From Streptomyces aurantiogriseus (lineage in GTDB: Bacteria > Actinomycetota > Actinomycetes > Streptomycetales > Streptomycetaceae), in NCBI RefSeq assembly GCF_014649375.1, contig NZ_BMSX01000013.1, positions 62,001 through 126,000 on the forward strand: a DNA stretch of 64,000 nt, in the 5' to 3' direction. Within the stretch, counting starts at the first letter, position 1; each line of letters starts with the position of its first letter. Below, one piece after another: positions 1-8,300 of the stretch. Made by a program: the position numbers and the translations under genes. The notes under the pieces are model-generated. The model made no database searches. It was not told where the DNA came from and saw only the letters and a list, made by a program, of their open reading frames with translations.

Positions 1-116
1 AAGCGCCGCCCGACGGGCCCGTGGGTGCCCAGGACCGTACCGTCGGCCCGCACGACCCCTGCCGCGGCGGAGGGAACGGGCCAGTTCTCGATCAGCGCGA
101 GGCTCTTCAGCGACAT
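1..116 (-). CDS. Serine hydrolase, beta-lactamase family (N-terminal part, runs off the left edge)
   Basis: Only the first 38 codons are in the window. The protein begins MSLKSLALIENWPVP and continues to an A-A-A-G-V-V-R-x-D-G-T stretch, which resembles the N-terminus of class C beta-lactamase-like serine hydrolases. In that family the SxxK nucleophile motif follows shortly after, here beyond the edge. The ATG at 116 lies 18 bases downstream of the stop of the broken acetyltransferase gene on the same strand, so the two were probably one transcript. The family call rests on a short segment and could be wrong; a coding region reading leftwards is more certain. Confidence 0.5.
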   Translation of the reverse strand, partial: MSLKSLALIENWPVPSAAAGVVRADGTVLGTHGPVGRR

Positions 117-134
117 GCCTCGAGCCTATGCGGC

Positions 135-642
135 TCACAGGAGCAGCTCCAGCAAGGGGTCAGGCTTGGGCTTGAAGCCGAGCGAGGTGTACAGCGGCTC
201 GGCCTCGGCGGATGCCGTGAGGTGTACCTGCCGAACCCCCCGCTCCCGGAACCACGCCAGCAGCCCGTCCATGCACGCACGCGCGTACCCTCGACGATGG
301 GGGTACCTCCCGCGCGAGCGCATTCGAGCGTGGGGGAGCGTCCGGGTCCGTCGCGACGCTGAAGACGAACCCGACGGTTCCGTGCGGATTGCCGGCCCGC
401 CCGATCCGGTACTCGACCGTCCCGACCACCAGCGCGGCCAGCGCCCCCGGCCGCTCCGGGTGGTCCACGACGAACGCGCCGAAGTCCCCGTCCGGTTCGG
501 CCAGTCGCTGCCGCAGCACGGGCAGGGACTCGATGTGCCAGTCGGTGGACCCGGAGGCGGGGGCCAGGGAGTCGATCATCACCTGACGCAGCCTCAGCAC
601 TTCGGCGGCGTCCGCGGGCAGGGCGCGGCGTACAAGACTCAT
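135..642 (-). pseudogene. GNAT N-acetyltransferase, broken by a 41-bp repeat insertion
   Basis: The first part of the protein (from ATG 642, MSLVRRALPADAAEVLRLRQ) reads in one frame up to FSVATDPD. The second part (HRRGYARACMDGLL through LYTSLGFKPKPDPLL) reads in another frame and ends at 135. Together they form a complete GNAT fold: the beta4 strand before the break, the acetyl-CoA loop (normally R/Q-x-x-G-x-G/A) at the break, and the LYxxLGF motif near the end. The two frames are separated by the element at 299-339, whose 41-bp length shifts the frame. Removing it rejoins DPD to HRRGYARA, a normal GNAT motif A. The gene is therefore disrupted exactly at the cofactor loop. An upstream in-frame start at 669 is possible but less likely. 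Confidence 0.8.
299..339. repeat. Short Streptomyces GGGGGTACC...GTGGGGGAG repeat element, inserted in a gene
   Basis: The 41-bp block starts GGGGGTACCTCCCGC and ends GTGGGGGAGC. The two ends are complementary (GGGGGTACCTCC against GTGGGGGAG), so it can fold into an imperfect hairpin. Elements of this type are widespread in Streptomyces genomes, usually between genes. Here it sits inside the acetyltransferase reading frame and splits it. Confidence 0.75.
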
Positions 643-700
643 GCCCCGTACGCTAACCAGCCGGATCAAGCCGCGTCTCCCCGATTCTTACCGATTCCGC

Positions 701-731
701 TTGCTTGGAGCGCACTCGAAGGTCATAGCGT
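701..731 (+). promoter_or_regulatory. MerR-type promoter with 19-bp spacer and dyad operator
   Basis: A -35 hexamer TTGCTT (701-706) and a -10 hexamer TAGCGT (726-731) are separated by 19 bp, the overlong spacing characteristic of MerR-activated promoters. A nearly perfect dyad, CTTGGAGCGCACTCGAAG (704-721), fills the spacer where a MerR dimer would bind. Transcription would start at about 737-739, so the MerR message is probably leaderless and begins at the ATG at 739. Confidence 0.7.
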
Positions 732-738
732 GGAGCCC

Positions 739-1197
739 ATGACGGTGTTGCAGACCACGCCCGTGACCACCGAACAAGCCCCGAGCCCCGCAGACGTCTG
801 CTCCGCCCCACCGCGGCGGCATCCCCGCCCGGACGGGCAGGACAGCTACACGATCAGCGAGGTGGTCGCCTTCACCGGCCTGACGGCGCACACCCTGCGC
901 TGGTACGAGCGGATCGGGCTGATGGCCCATGTCGACCGCTCGCACACCGGCCAGCGCCGGTACAGCAACCGCGACCTGGACTGGCTCGACCTCGTCGGAA
1001 AGCTGCGGCTGACCGGCATGCCGGTCGCCGACATGGTGCGGTACGCCGAGCTGGTGCGCGAGGGCGAGCACACGTACGGACAGCGACGCGAACTGCTCGA
1101 GGAGACCCGGCGCGACGTCCTGGCCCGGATCGCCGAACTCCAGGACACGCTCGCCGTGCTCGACCGCAAGATCACCTTCTACTCCCGGGGGGCTTGA
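739..1197 (+). CDS. MerR family transcriptional regulator
   Basis: The 152-residue protein has a MerR-type winged helix-turn-helix starting at SYTISEVVAFTGLTAHTLRWYERIGL (split here: SYTISEVVAF, GLTAHTLRWYE, RIGL). It then has R-R-Y-S-N-R-D-L wing residues and a C-terminal coiled coil ending in LAVLDRKITFY, the usual end of redox/stress MerR proteins paired with reductases. No cysteine sensor cluster is visible, so it is not a metal or SoxR-type sensor. ATG 739 was chosen because the MerR-type promoter ends just before it; GTG 730 would lie inside the -10 box. The stop overlaps the reductase start (TGATG), giving a coupled two-gene operon that probably activates itself. Confidence 0.88.
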   Translation: MTVLQTTPVTTEQAPSPADVCSAPPRRHPRPDGQDSYTISEVVAFTGLTAHTLRWYERIGLMAHVDRSHTGQRRYSNRDLDWLDLVGKLRLTGMPVADMVRYAELVREGEHTYGQRRELLEETRRDVLARIAELQDTLAVLDRKITFYSRGA

Positions 1198-2213
1198 TGA
1201 CCGACAGCAGGATCCCGACCGCACGACTCGGCGACGGCGGCCCCGAGGTCGGCGTCCAGGGCCTCGGCTGCATGGGCATGAGCTTCGCCTACGGCCCCTC
1301 CGACGCGAAGGAGTCCCGGGCCACCCTGGAGCGCGCGCTGGAACTCGGCGTCACGCTCTACGACACGGCGGACGCCTACGGCGCCGGTGAGAACGAGCGC
1401 TTCCTCTCCCCGTTCTTCAAGGCGCACCGCGACGAGGTGGTCATCGCCACCAAGTTCGCCCTCGCCATCCCGCCGGACGACCCCACCCGGCGCATCATCC
1501 GCAACGACCGCCCCTACCTCCGCGAGGCCGTCGAGGCGAGCCTGCGGCGCCTCGACGTCGACGTCATCGACCTCTACTACATGCACCGGCGCGACGTGAA
1601 CGTGCCGATCGAGGAGACCGTCGGCGCGATGGCCGAGCTGGTGCGCGAGGGCAAGGTCAGGCACCTGGGCCTGAGCGAGGTCACCGCCACCGAACTGCGC
1701 GCCGCGCACGCCGTCCACCCCATCGCCGCCGTGCAGTCGGAGTGGTCGCTGTTCAGCCGGGACATAGAGGCCCGGGTGGTCCCGGCCGCCGGTGAACTCG
1801 GCGTCGCCCTCGTCCCGTACTCGCCCCTCGGCCGCGGCTTCCTCACCGGCTCCTTCACCGACGCCGGCCAGGACCTCACCGCCGACGACTTCCGCCGCCT
1901 GCAACCCCGCTTCACCGGCGAGAACGCGGCCGTGAACGCCACCCTCCTGGACCCGATCCGCACCGTGGCGCAGGCCCACGACGCGACTCCGGCCCAGATC
2001 GCCCTGGCCTGGGTCCACCACCAGGCCCGCCTGCACCACCTCCCGGTCGTCCCGATCCCGGGCACCCGCAAGCCGGGCAGGGTGGAGGAGAACGCCGGGG
2101 CGGCGACCATCGAACTGGCCGAGGAGGAACTGGCGTTGCTGGAGCCCATCGCGGACAAGGTGGCGGGCGACCGCTACCCGGACATGTCGTTCGCCTCCGC
2201 CGGACGCGAGTAG
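1197..2213 (+). CDS. Aldo/keto reductase
   Basis: The 338-residue protein is an NADPH-dependent AKR with a TIM barrel. The catalytic tetrad can be seen: Asp and Tyr in YDTADAYG, Lys in IATKFAL, and His in YYMHRRD. The cofactor end shows YSPLGRGFLTG and a late PIPGTRKPGRVEEN segment that binds the 2'-phosphate. The length is normal. It starts at ATG 1197, overlapping the MerR stop by one base, so the regulator and enzyme are translationally coupled. The substrate is unknown; the pairing suggests reduction of toxic carbonyls or quinones under MerR control. It meets the next gene tail to tail with no gap (2213/2214). Confidence 0.93.
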   Translation: MTDSRIPTARLGDGGPEVGVQGLGCMGMSFAYGPSDAKESRATLERALELGVTLYDTADAYGAGENERFLSPFFKAHRDEVVIATKFALAIPPDDPTRRIIRNDRPYLREAVEASLRRLDVDVIDLYYMHRRDVNVPIEETVGAMAELVREGKVRHLGLSEVTATELRAAHAVHPIAAVQSEWSLFSRDIEARVVPAAGELGVALVPYSPLGRGFLTGSFTDAGQDLTADDFRRLQPRFTGENAAVNATLLDPIRTVAQAHDATPAQIALAWVHHQARLHHLPVVPIPGTRKPGRVEENAGAATIELAEEELALLEPIADKVAGDRYPDMSFASAGRE

Positions 2214-3059
2214 TCAGAGCTCCGCCAGCAACTCCGCCTTCTTCACGGAGAACTCCTCGTCCGTCACCAGTCCCGCCCGGTGCAGCTCCCCGAGGTGACG
2301 GATCCGCTCGGCGACATCCGCGGGGTCCCGGCGCGGCGCGGCCGCGGCCGGGACAGCCGCCACCGCCCCGCGCGAGCGGACCGCGGCGAGGACGGCGGCC
2401 GCGAACGGCAGTGACTCGTGCACGGCTCCGTACCCCAGCCCGAACACCACGGCCGCCGGATCCTGATCCGCCTGCACGGGCTCGTCCTGCCCGCGCAACA
2501 GCCGCAGATGCCCTTCGAACACCTCCGGCGACCGCCACTCCACCCCGCTCAGCCCGGACACCGGAAAGCTCTGGTCGCCGGCCTTCCACTTCGCCGACGA
2601 AGCCCCCGTCCAGAACCAGCGGAACCGCACGGTCCGCCCGTCGAAGGACGCCTTCGCGTCGTACGCCTTGAAGGACAACGGCGCCTCCGGAGCCGCCACC
2701 AGGAACCGTTCCGCCGGCCCGGACTCGCTCAACCTGGCCCGCAGTTCGTCGGCGTAGTACTCCGCGAGGACCTCCCGCTCGGCCGGCAGCACCAGCCGGT
2801 AGGGATCGCCCGCCTGCTTCAGCTGGCCCGCAGCCGCCTCGATCAGGGGATCGGCCCCGGGCCGGGGCTCGGCGCGCAGCACCACGGTCCCGCGTCTGCC
2901 GGGTTCGAGCGTCACCGCCTCGATCGCCGCCAGGGGGATCCGGCGCTCCCCGAGCGCCGACCACAGCTTGGGTGTGCGCATACCCCGTTCGTAGCGGATG
3001 AGGACGGAGTCGGACTCGAACTCCCAGGCGGCATGAAATCCGGCCAGTACGTCACCCAT
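2214..3059 (-). CDS. DUF4429 domain protein with C-terminal SHOCT domain
   Basis: The protein has 281 residues from ATG 3059 (MGDVLAGFHAAWEF). Two DUF4429 units follow one another, roughly residues 1-115 and 125-215, the second beginning near FKAYDAKASFDG. A short SHOCT helix pair lies at the end (AERIRHLGELHRAGLVTDEE). SHOCT is a small oligomerisation or targeting module common in bacterial proteins of unknown role. An in-frame ATG at 3098 would add 13 residues unlike the family start. The function is not known. There is no signal peptide, so it is cytoplasmic. Confidence 0.85.
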   Translation of the reverse strand: MGDVLAGFHAAWEFESDSVLIRYERGMRTPKLWSALGERRIPLAAIEAVTLEPGRRGTVVLRAEPRPGADPLIEAAAGQLKQAGDPYRLVLPAEREVLAEYYADELRARLSESGPAERFLVAAPEAPLSFKAYDAKASFDGRTVRFRWFWTGASSAKWKAGDQSFPVSGLSGVEWRSPEVFEGHLRLLRGQDEPVQADQDPAAVVFGLGYGAVHESLPFAAAVLAAVRSRGAVAAVPAAAAPRRDPADVAERIRHLGELHRAGLVTDEEFSVKKAELLAEL

Positions 3060-3125
3060 GCGGCTCATCGTATGCGGGACACGCTCCTTCGTCGCCACCT
3101 CGCGCGCGCCGCAATTCCTGCGTCT

Positions 3126-4343
3126 CTACGCGCGTCCGGCCGTCGTCGTGCCGGACAAACCGTCCCGGCAGGCGCCGACGTCGTCGGCGCACCGCACCGA
3201 GTGGTATGAGCCGGTGCCGATGCCGGCGAAGTTGCGCAGGCTGTCCGTGCCGGGCTCGAAGTAGCCGCCGTGCCCCTTGGCGTCCCGCGCCGACAGCACC
3301 CGCGCGCCGAACGCGGACGACACCGGGTCCTCGCCGTGTCCGAGGCCTCCCAGCTCCAGATAGGGCACGTCCTGCACCCAGTCGTCGGCGTCCCGCATCG
3401 CCCACACCTGCGCGGAGGTGTGCAGTTGTGCGGCCTTCTCCACCCGCATGCCGGGGCTGCCGGCCACGGCTATGTCGGTCACCCGGCCGGGCAGCGTGTG
3501 CGCGGCGACCCCGCACACCACCGAGCCGTAGCTGTGGCAGAACAGGGAGACGGGTGAGCTGCCGGGCAGGGCGCGCAGCAGTGCGTTCAGCCGTACGGCG
3601 CCGTACTGGGCGCGCATCGCGGTGGCCGAGTCGATACCGAGGCCGGCGGGGGAGGTGTAGTCGGCCCAGGCGATCACGGCCGTCCGTGTCGAGGGGCTCA
3701 CCTCGCGCTCGGCCGCGTACAGGGCCTCGGCCATGCCGACGGGCGCCGAGTACTTGCGGTAGGTGCGCTGGAAGGTGAGCAGCGCGGTGTCGACGCCGGG
3801 GACGACGACGGAGATCCGCTCGGCCCTGTCGAGGTCGCCGAAGACCTCGGCGGCGCGGCCGGAGCCCTCCGGGTCGAAGGCGAGGATGTGGCGGCGGGCG
3901 CTGCTCATCGCCTCGAAGCGGTGCATACGCCGGCCGGCCTCGTGCTGTCCGGCGGGCGAGAGACGGTCGTCGTGCATACGGGTGCGTTCGATCCGCGCCT
4001 GCTGGCGGAGCGCGATGCGGTTGGCGCGGTAGCGCAGCTCGGCGGGGGCGCCGTTCATGTTGCCGACCGCGAGCGGGAAGCGGCGGGCGAGCGCGGTGCG
4101 CTGCGGCGCGGTGAGCGCGGCGAAGAACCGGGCGAGCCGGACGGGCGTCGAGTGCGGGTCCGGCAGCCGGCGTCCGTCGATCCGGCCGTCCTCCCAGGCC
4201 GCGAGCGAGGCCTGCAGGGCGCTGGTTCCCCGGTTCTGACGTACGGCGGTCCAGCCGGTGGTCGTCAGCATGACGAACACCACGGCCAGCGCGAGCAGCG
4301 CGCGCCACACGTTGAGTTGCGGGGGGGTGTCGAAGGAAGTCAC
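3126..4343 (-). CDS. Alpha/beta hydrolase, DUF1023 family, membrane-anchored
   Basis: The 405-residue protein has one N-terminal membrane helix (about residues 12-34, VWRALLALAVVFVMLTTTGW) and an extracytoplasmic alpha/beta hydrolase domain. The nucleophile elbow is CHSYGS (normally G-H-S-x-G; the first Gly is Cys here). The VPGVDTAL segment forms the first strand and loop. The acidic residue and His probably come from WVQDVPYL and the C-terminal GSYHSV region. The start is GTG 4343, with no clear ribosome site. DUF1023 hydrolases are common and uncharacterised in actinobacteria; the substrate cannot be inferred. It is on the same strand as the TetR gene upstream but 112 bases away. Confidence 0.82.
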   Translation of the reverse strand: MTSFDTPPQLNVWRALLALAVVFVMLTTTGWTAVRQNRGTSALQASLAAWEDGRIDGRRLPDPHSTPVRLARFFAALTAPQRTALARRFPLAVGNMNGAPAELRYRANRIALRQQARIERTRMHDDRLSPAGQHEAGRRMHRFEAMSSARRHILAFDPEGSGRAAEVFGDLDRAERISVVVPGVDTALLTFQRTYRKYSAPVGMAEALYAAEREVSPSTRTAVIAWADYTSPAGLGIDSATAMRAQYGAVRLNALLRALPGSSPVSLFCHSYGSVVCGVAAHTLPGRVTDIAVAGSPGMRVEKAAQLHTSAQVWAMRDADDWVQDVPYLELGGLGHGEDPVSSAFGARVLSARDAKGHGGYFEPGTDSLRNFAGIGTGSYHSVRCADDVGACRDGLSGTTTAGRA

Positions 4344-4455
4344 TGGAAGGACACACTAGGAGAACGAGAAGGTCTCGGGTGGCCTGAGTGACAGGGATCA
4401 CGTTTCGATAAACGTGGCGATGGTCATAGGGGTTTCCAAGGTGGTCGTACGACCT

Positions 4456-5082
4456 TCAGGCCGTGCGCCAGTTGCCCAGCAGGGCCGGACCCACCTGGTC
4501 GAGGTAGCGGGACGTCAGCGCCCGGATGGCCTCCAGGCTGAAGTCCTCGCCGAGGCTCCACTGCCGTTCCGTCACCCGCATCACGCTGCTGAAGACGGCC
4601 ACCGCCACCCGTGGTCGCGGGTCGGCGTCCACGTCCAGCCCCTCGCGTTCCGCCAGCACCTGCGCGATCGTCTCCTCGATCTCCACCGAGCGCCGCAGAT
4701 GCGCGGCGAGCAGGACCGGCGTCGACTCGATCACCCGGCACATGCGCAGATACAGCTCGATCGGCGCGACGGACTCGACGACCTCGTTGATCGAGTACCA
4801 GCCCTCCAGGACGGCCTGGCGCAGCGCCTCCATCGGAGCCTCGTGGGGCGGGCGGGCGCGCACCGCCTCGACGAAGCGCGCCACCGTCATCTCCGTCAGC
4901 GCGAGCGCGGCCTCCTCCTTGCCGGCGAAGTAGCGGAAGAAGGTGCGCTGTGAGACGTCGACGGCCTCGGCGATCTCGTCGACGGTCGTCTGCTCGTACC
5001 CCTGGGTGGTGAACAGTTCCAGCGCGGAGCGCAGCAGCGCCTCCCGGGTGCGCTGCTTCTTGCGCTCACGCAGAGTTTCCAT
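4456..5082 (-). CDS. TetR family transcriptional regulator
   Basis: The 208-residue protein has a typical TetR DNA-binding domain at residues 8-55 (RTREALLRSALELF, then TTVDEIAEAVDVSQRTFFRYF) and a variable all-helical ligand domain. It is divergent from the DHA2 transporter at 5150, with 67 bases between the two starts. That gap holds an inverted repeat, the standard layout for a repressor controlling an adjacent efflux pump and itself. The inducer is unknown and is probably a substrate of the pump. Confidence 0.92.
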   Translation of the reverse strand: METLRERKKQRTREALLRSALELFTTQGYEQTTVDEIAEAVDVSQRTFFRYFAGKEEAALALTEMTVARFVEAVRARPPHEAPMEALRQAVLEGWYSINEVVESVAPIELYLRMCRVIESTPVLLAAHLRRSVEIEETIAQVLAEREGLDVDADPRPRVAVAVFSSVMRVTERQWSLGEDFSLEAIRALTSRYLDQVGPALLGNWRTA

Positions 5083-5105
5083 AATGTGTCAGTTACCGAC
5101 TTGTG

Positions 5106-5142
5106 AATTGGTTTGTCAATTGTCAGCGGCTGTCACTAGCCT
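5106..5142. promoter_or_regulatory. Candidate TetR operator and efflux promoter
   Basis: The divergent gap holds the inverted repeat AATTG-N6-CAATT (5106-5121), inside two near-identical 10-mers TTGTGAATTG (5101) and TTGTCAATTG (5113). A -35-like TTGTCA (5113-5118) and -10-like TAGCCT (5137-5142) are 18 bp apart and read towards the transporter. The region is A/T-rich compared with its surroundings. A repressor bound here would cover the -35 box. The operator is proposed from symmetry and position only. Confidence 0.5.
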
Positions 5143-5149
5143 CGAACAC

Positions 5150-6769
5150 ATGACTAGTCAGACCACCATCGACACGACGGGGCCGGGGGACAGCGCACCG
5201 GTCACCCCGTCGGACCAGCCGCCGGCCAAGGGGCTGCGCGGCCACCCGTGGTTCACGCTCATCACCGTAGCCGTCGGGGTCATGATGGTGGCCCTCGACG
5301 GCACCATCGTGGCCATCGCCAACCCGGCGATCGCCAGCGACCTCGGCGCCACCTTCGCCGAGGTCCAGTGGATCACCAACGCCTACTTCCTCGCCCTCGC
5401 GGTCTCCCTGATCACCGCGGGCAAGCTCGGTGACCGCTTCGGCCACCGCCAGACCTTCCTGATAGGCGTCGTCGGCTTCGCCGCCGCCTCCGGCGCGATC
5501 GGCCTGTCCGACAGCATCGCGTTCGTCGTCACCTTCCGTGTCTTCCAGGGCCTGTTCGGCGCGCTGCTCATGCCGGCCGCGCTCGGCCTGCTGCGCGCGA
5601 CCTTCCCGGCCGAGAAGCTCAACATGGCCATCGGCATCTGGGGCATGGTCATCGGCGCCTCCACCGCCGGCGGCCCGATTCTCGGCGGCGTCCTCGTCGA
5701 GCGCGTCAACTGGCAGTCGGTGTTCTTCATCAACGTGCCGGTCGGCATCCTCGCCCTCGTCCTGGGCGTGGTGATGCTGCTCGACCACCGCGCCGAGAAC
5801 GCGCCGCGCTCCTTCGACCTCCTTGGCATCGCCCTGCTGTCGGCCGCGATGTTCTGCCTGGTCTGGGCGCTCATCAAGGCCCCCGAGTGGGGCTGGGGCG
5901 ACGGCAAGACGTGGGCGTTCGTGGTCGCGTCCGTCGCGGGCTTCGCCCTCTTCGCCTTCTGGGAGACGAAGGTCAGGGAGCCGCTGATCCCGCTGGCGCT
6001 CTTCCGCTCCGTCCCGCTGTCCGCGGGTGTGGTCCTGATGGTCCTGATGGCCATCGCCTTCATGGGCGGCCTGTTCTTCGTGACGTTCTACCTCCAGAAC
6101 GTGCACGGCATGAGCCCCATCGACGCCGGTCTGCACCTGCTCCCGCTCACCGGCATGATGATCGTCGGCTCCCCGCTCGCCGGCGCGATGATCACCAAGC
6201 TGGGCCCGCGCGTCCCGCTGGCCGGCGGCATGGCGGCCACCGCGATCGCCATGTACGGCATGTCCACGCTGGACACGGAAACCGGCAGCGGCCTCATGTC
6301 GCTCTGGTTCGCCCTGCTCGGCCTCGGCCTCGCGCCCGTCATGGTCGGCGCCACCGAGGTCATCGTCGGCAACGCCCCCATGGAGCTCTCCGGTGTGGCC
6401 GGAGGTCTCCAGCAGGCCGCGATGCAGATCGGCGGCAGCCTCGGTACGGCCGTCCTGGGCGCCGTGATGGCCTCCAAGGTCGACAGTGACCTGCCCGCCA
6501 ACTGGAAGGACGCGGGCCTGCCCGAACTCACCCCCACCCAGCTGGACCAGGCCTCCGAAGCCGTCCAGGTCGGCGTGGCCCCGGTGCAGAAGGGCACCCC
6601 GGAGGCGGTCGTCACGAAGATCACGGATGTCGCCCACGACACCTTCATCTCCGGCATGAGCCTCGCGTCCCTGGTCGCGGCCGGTGTGGCGCTCGTGGCC
6701 GTGTTCGTCGCCCTGCTCACCAAGCGCGGGGAGAACGCGGAGGCGGGCGCGGGGGTCGGCCACATCTGA
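5150..6769 (+). CDS. MFS transporter, DHA2 (EmrB/QacA) family, 14 membrane spans
   Basis: The 539-residue protein begins MTSQTTIDTT at ATG 5150. Its features are the motif D1 region MVALDGTIVAIANPAI in span 1, motif A GKLGDRFGHRQTF between spans 2 and 3, FRVFQGLFGALLMPAAL in span 4, and motif C (GPILGGVLVERVNWQSVF) in span 5. DHA2 proteins are proton antiporters exporting cationic dyes, antibiotics or lipophilic drugs. Hydrophobic segments account for about 14 spans, the family norm. A divergent TetR gene and a candidate operator lie upstream, so export is probably induced by its own substrate, which cannot be named. Confidence 0.93.
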   Translation: MTSQTTIDTTGPGDSAPVTPSDQPPAKGLRGHPWFTLITVAVGVMMVALDGTIVAIANPAIASDLGATFAEVQWITNAYFLALAVSLITAGKLGDRFGHRQTFLIGVVGFAAASGAIGLSDSIAFVVTFRVFQGLFGALLMPAALGLLRATFPAEKLNMAIGIWGMVIGASTAGGPILGGVLVERVNWQSVFFINVPVGILALVLGVVMLLDHRAENAPRSFDLLGIALLSAAMFCLVWALIKAPEWGWGDGKTWAFVVASVAGFALFAFWETKVREPLIPLALFRSVPLSAGVVLMVLMAIAFMGGLFFVTFYLQNVHGMSPIDAGLHLLPLTGMMIVGSPLAGAMITKLGPRVPLAGGMAATAIAMYGMSTLDTETGSGLMSLWFALLGLGLAPVMVGATEVIVGNAPMELSGVAGGLQQAAMQIGGSLGTAVLGAVMASKVDSDLPANWKDAGLPELTPTQLDQASEAVQVGVAPVQKGTPEAVVTKITDVAHDTFISGMSLASLVAAGVALVAVFVALLTKRGENAEAGAGVGHI

Positions 6770-6917
6770 CGGGCCCGCCCGGCACGTGCCGGATCTGACG
6801 GGATTTCAACGGAGTTCCCCTATCAGGGTGACAACGCTAAAGGTCCCTCGCCTCCGGCACGTGCCGCGGGTCACAGTGGATCAACCGGGCCGGCGCCGAC
6901 CCGGCGGGTGGGAGGGA

Positions 6918-6970
6918 GGCCAGGGCTGCGGCGCGCTGCCGGAGGGGGACAGCGCGCCACAGCCCTGGCC
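6918..6970. terminator. Strong hairpin downstream of the DHA2 gene
   Basis: Two 21-base arms starting GGCCAGGGCTG and ending CAGCCCTGGCC pair with one mismatch around an 11-base loop. It lies 149 bases after the transporter stop and 90 bases before the next start. There is no T-run. It may be a terminator for transcripts arriving from the left, or a leader structure for the small membrane protein. The rest of 6770-7059 holds no recognisable gene. Confidence 0.55.
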
Positions 6971-7059
6971 GGTTGAAGGCATAACCGCCCTATGTGGGGT
7001 ACTCGAACATCCGAACCCCGAGTCGCATTCAACCAACCCCGGGGTTCTGGGAGTTGATG

Positions 7060-7365
7060 ATGGCGGGCTTCGGACACGGAACGCGCAGGTACCCCCGCTC
7101 ACGTGGCCGGATGGGGTCACGGACCGGGCCGGATCGCGCGACGCTCGGAATCATCGGAGTCATCTGTGCGATCGCCGGATTCTTCGTGCTGGGGATCATC
7201 CTCGGTCCGGTGGCGATCGTGTGCGGGTGGCTCGCCATGGGCCGCAGCTGGGCGGGGTCCCGCCCGGTACCGGCCGTGGTCGCGGTCGTCCTGGGAGCGA
7301 TCGACACGCTCTTGGCGATCATCTGGCTGGCGGGGGCGGCCGGCCCGGGCACCGGCTTGCTGTAA
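7060..7365 (+). CDS. Small DUF4190-like membrane protein
   Basis: The 101-residue protein has a basic, Arg-rich N-terminus and two membrane helices: about residues 27-54 (LGIIGVICAIAGFFVLGIIL onward) and 70-95 (VVAVVLGAIDTLLAIIWLAG). They are separated by a short G-R-S-W-A-G turn, as in the DUF4190 family. Of the adjacent ATGs at 7057 and 7060, the second has the better distance from GGGAG at 7049-7053. Third-position G/C usage supports coding. The function is unknown. Confidence 0.65.
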   Translation: MAGFGHGTRRYPRSRGRMGSRTGPDRATLGIIGVICAIAGFFVLGIILGPVAIVCGWLAMGRSWAGSRPVPAVVAVVLGAIDTLLAIIWLAGAAGPGTGLL

Positions 7366-7371
7366 CGCGCC

Positions 7372-7470
7372 GGTTGCCCGGGCGGGGTGTTCTCGCCCCC
7401 GCCGCCCCTACCCGCTCCTGGGGGCTCCGCCCCCGGACGCATGCTGCCGGAGTCCGAAGGGGCGGATCCC
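7372..7470. repeat. Streptomyces GGGGGCTCCGCCCCC intergenic repeat
   Basis: The block contains CTCCTGGGGGCTCCGCCCCC and a second complementary pair (CCGAAGGGGCGGATCCCCTT). These G/C hairpin elements are frequent between convergent Streptomyces genes and may act as bidirectional terminators. It fills the gap between the small membrane protein and the channel gene, which converge here. Confidence 0.6.
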
Positions 7471-7472
7471 CT

Positions 7473-8210
7473 TCACATTCTCTCCGTCTGCCCCTGCAAC
7501 GCCGCGACCTCCGCCCGCAGCGCCCGTACCTCCTCCGTCAGCGCGCGGATCGCCTCCGTCTGCTGCCGCTCCTCCACGTTCTCCTTCTCGAACCGCTCGA
7601 TGAACCACGCGGCGATGTTCGCGGTGACGACACCGAGCAACGCGATCCCGGACAGCATCAGCCCGACCGCGATGATCCGCCCCAGCCCCGTGGTCGGCGC
7701 GTGATCCCCGTACCCCACGGTCGTCATCGTCGTGAACGACCACCACAACGCGTCACCCAACGTGCGGATGTTCCCGTCCGGTGAGTCCCGCTCCACGGAC
7801 AGCACGGCGAGCGACCCGAACATCAGCAGCCCGACGACCGCCCCCGCGACATACGTCGTCACCCGGATCTGCGAGGCCATCCGGGCCCGCTGCCCCACGA
7901 GCAGCAGCGTCGACACCAGCCGCAGCAGCTTGAGAGGCTGGATCAACGGCAGCAGGACCGCGCACAGGTCCAGCCAGTGCGTACGGACGAACGTCCGCCG
8001 GTCCTCCGCCAGCACGAGCCGCACCACATAGTCCGCGGCGAACGCCGCCCACACCGCCCACTCGACCGCCACGCACGCCCTGGTCAGCGACCGCCCGGCC
8101 GACGTGGCCACGATCGGTACGGCGTAGGCGACGGCGAACACCACGGCGAGTGCCAGCAGCGGCCGTTGAGTCCGCTCTTCCCACCAGGCCTGTGCCGTTC
8201 GTTCCTGCAT
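7473..8210 (-). CDS. Voltage-gated-type potassium channel subunit
   Basis: The 245-residue protein has an N-terminal membrane domain with the S1-S4-like helices expected of the family (for example ALAVVFAVAYAVPIVATSAG and the S4-like region QPLKLLRLVSTLLLVGQRAR). It has a pore loop with the selectivity filter TTVGYGD, a pore-lining helix, and a C-terminal coiled coil (about residues 205-245) rich in E, R and Q that probably holds the tetramer together. No RCK/TrkA domain is present. It should conduct K+ across the plasma membrane. It stands alone between two repeats/gaps and converges with the gene to its left. Confidence 0.9.
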   Translation of the reverse strand: MQERTAQAWWEERTQRPLLALAVVFAVAYAVPIVATSAGRSLTRACVAVEWAVWAAFAADYVVRLVLAEDRRTFVRTHWLDLCAVLLPLIQPLKLLRLVSTLLLVGQRARMASQIRVTTYVAGAVVGLLMFGSLAVLSVERDSPDGNIRTLGDALWWSFTTMTTVGYGDHAPTTGLGRIIAVGLMLSGIALLGVVTANIAAWFIERFEKENVEERQQTEAIRALTEEVRALRAEVAALQGQTERM

Positions 8211-8300
8211 GCTCGCATCGTAAAGAACTCGTGTGGATCGAGGGACGACGAGGCCACGACCTCACCGCCCCTCGACACCCGAGCGAAGCGCGAGCGCGGG

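Noticed and set aside
25..738. Long in-frame extension upstream of the MerR gene
   Set aside because: It runs antisense through the broken acetyltransferase gene and has no family similarity. The MerR-type promoter places the start at 739.
5123..6763. Long open frame antisense to the DHA2 transporter
   Set aside because: A high-G/C shadow. Its amino-acid composition is rich in D, H, G and R repeats, and it has no domain.
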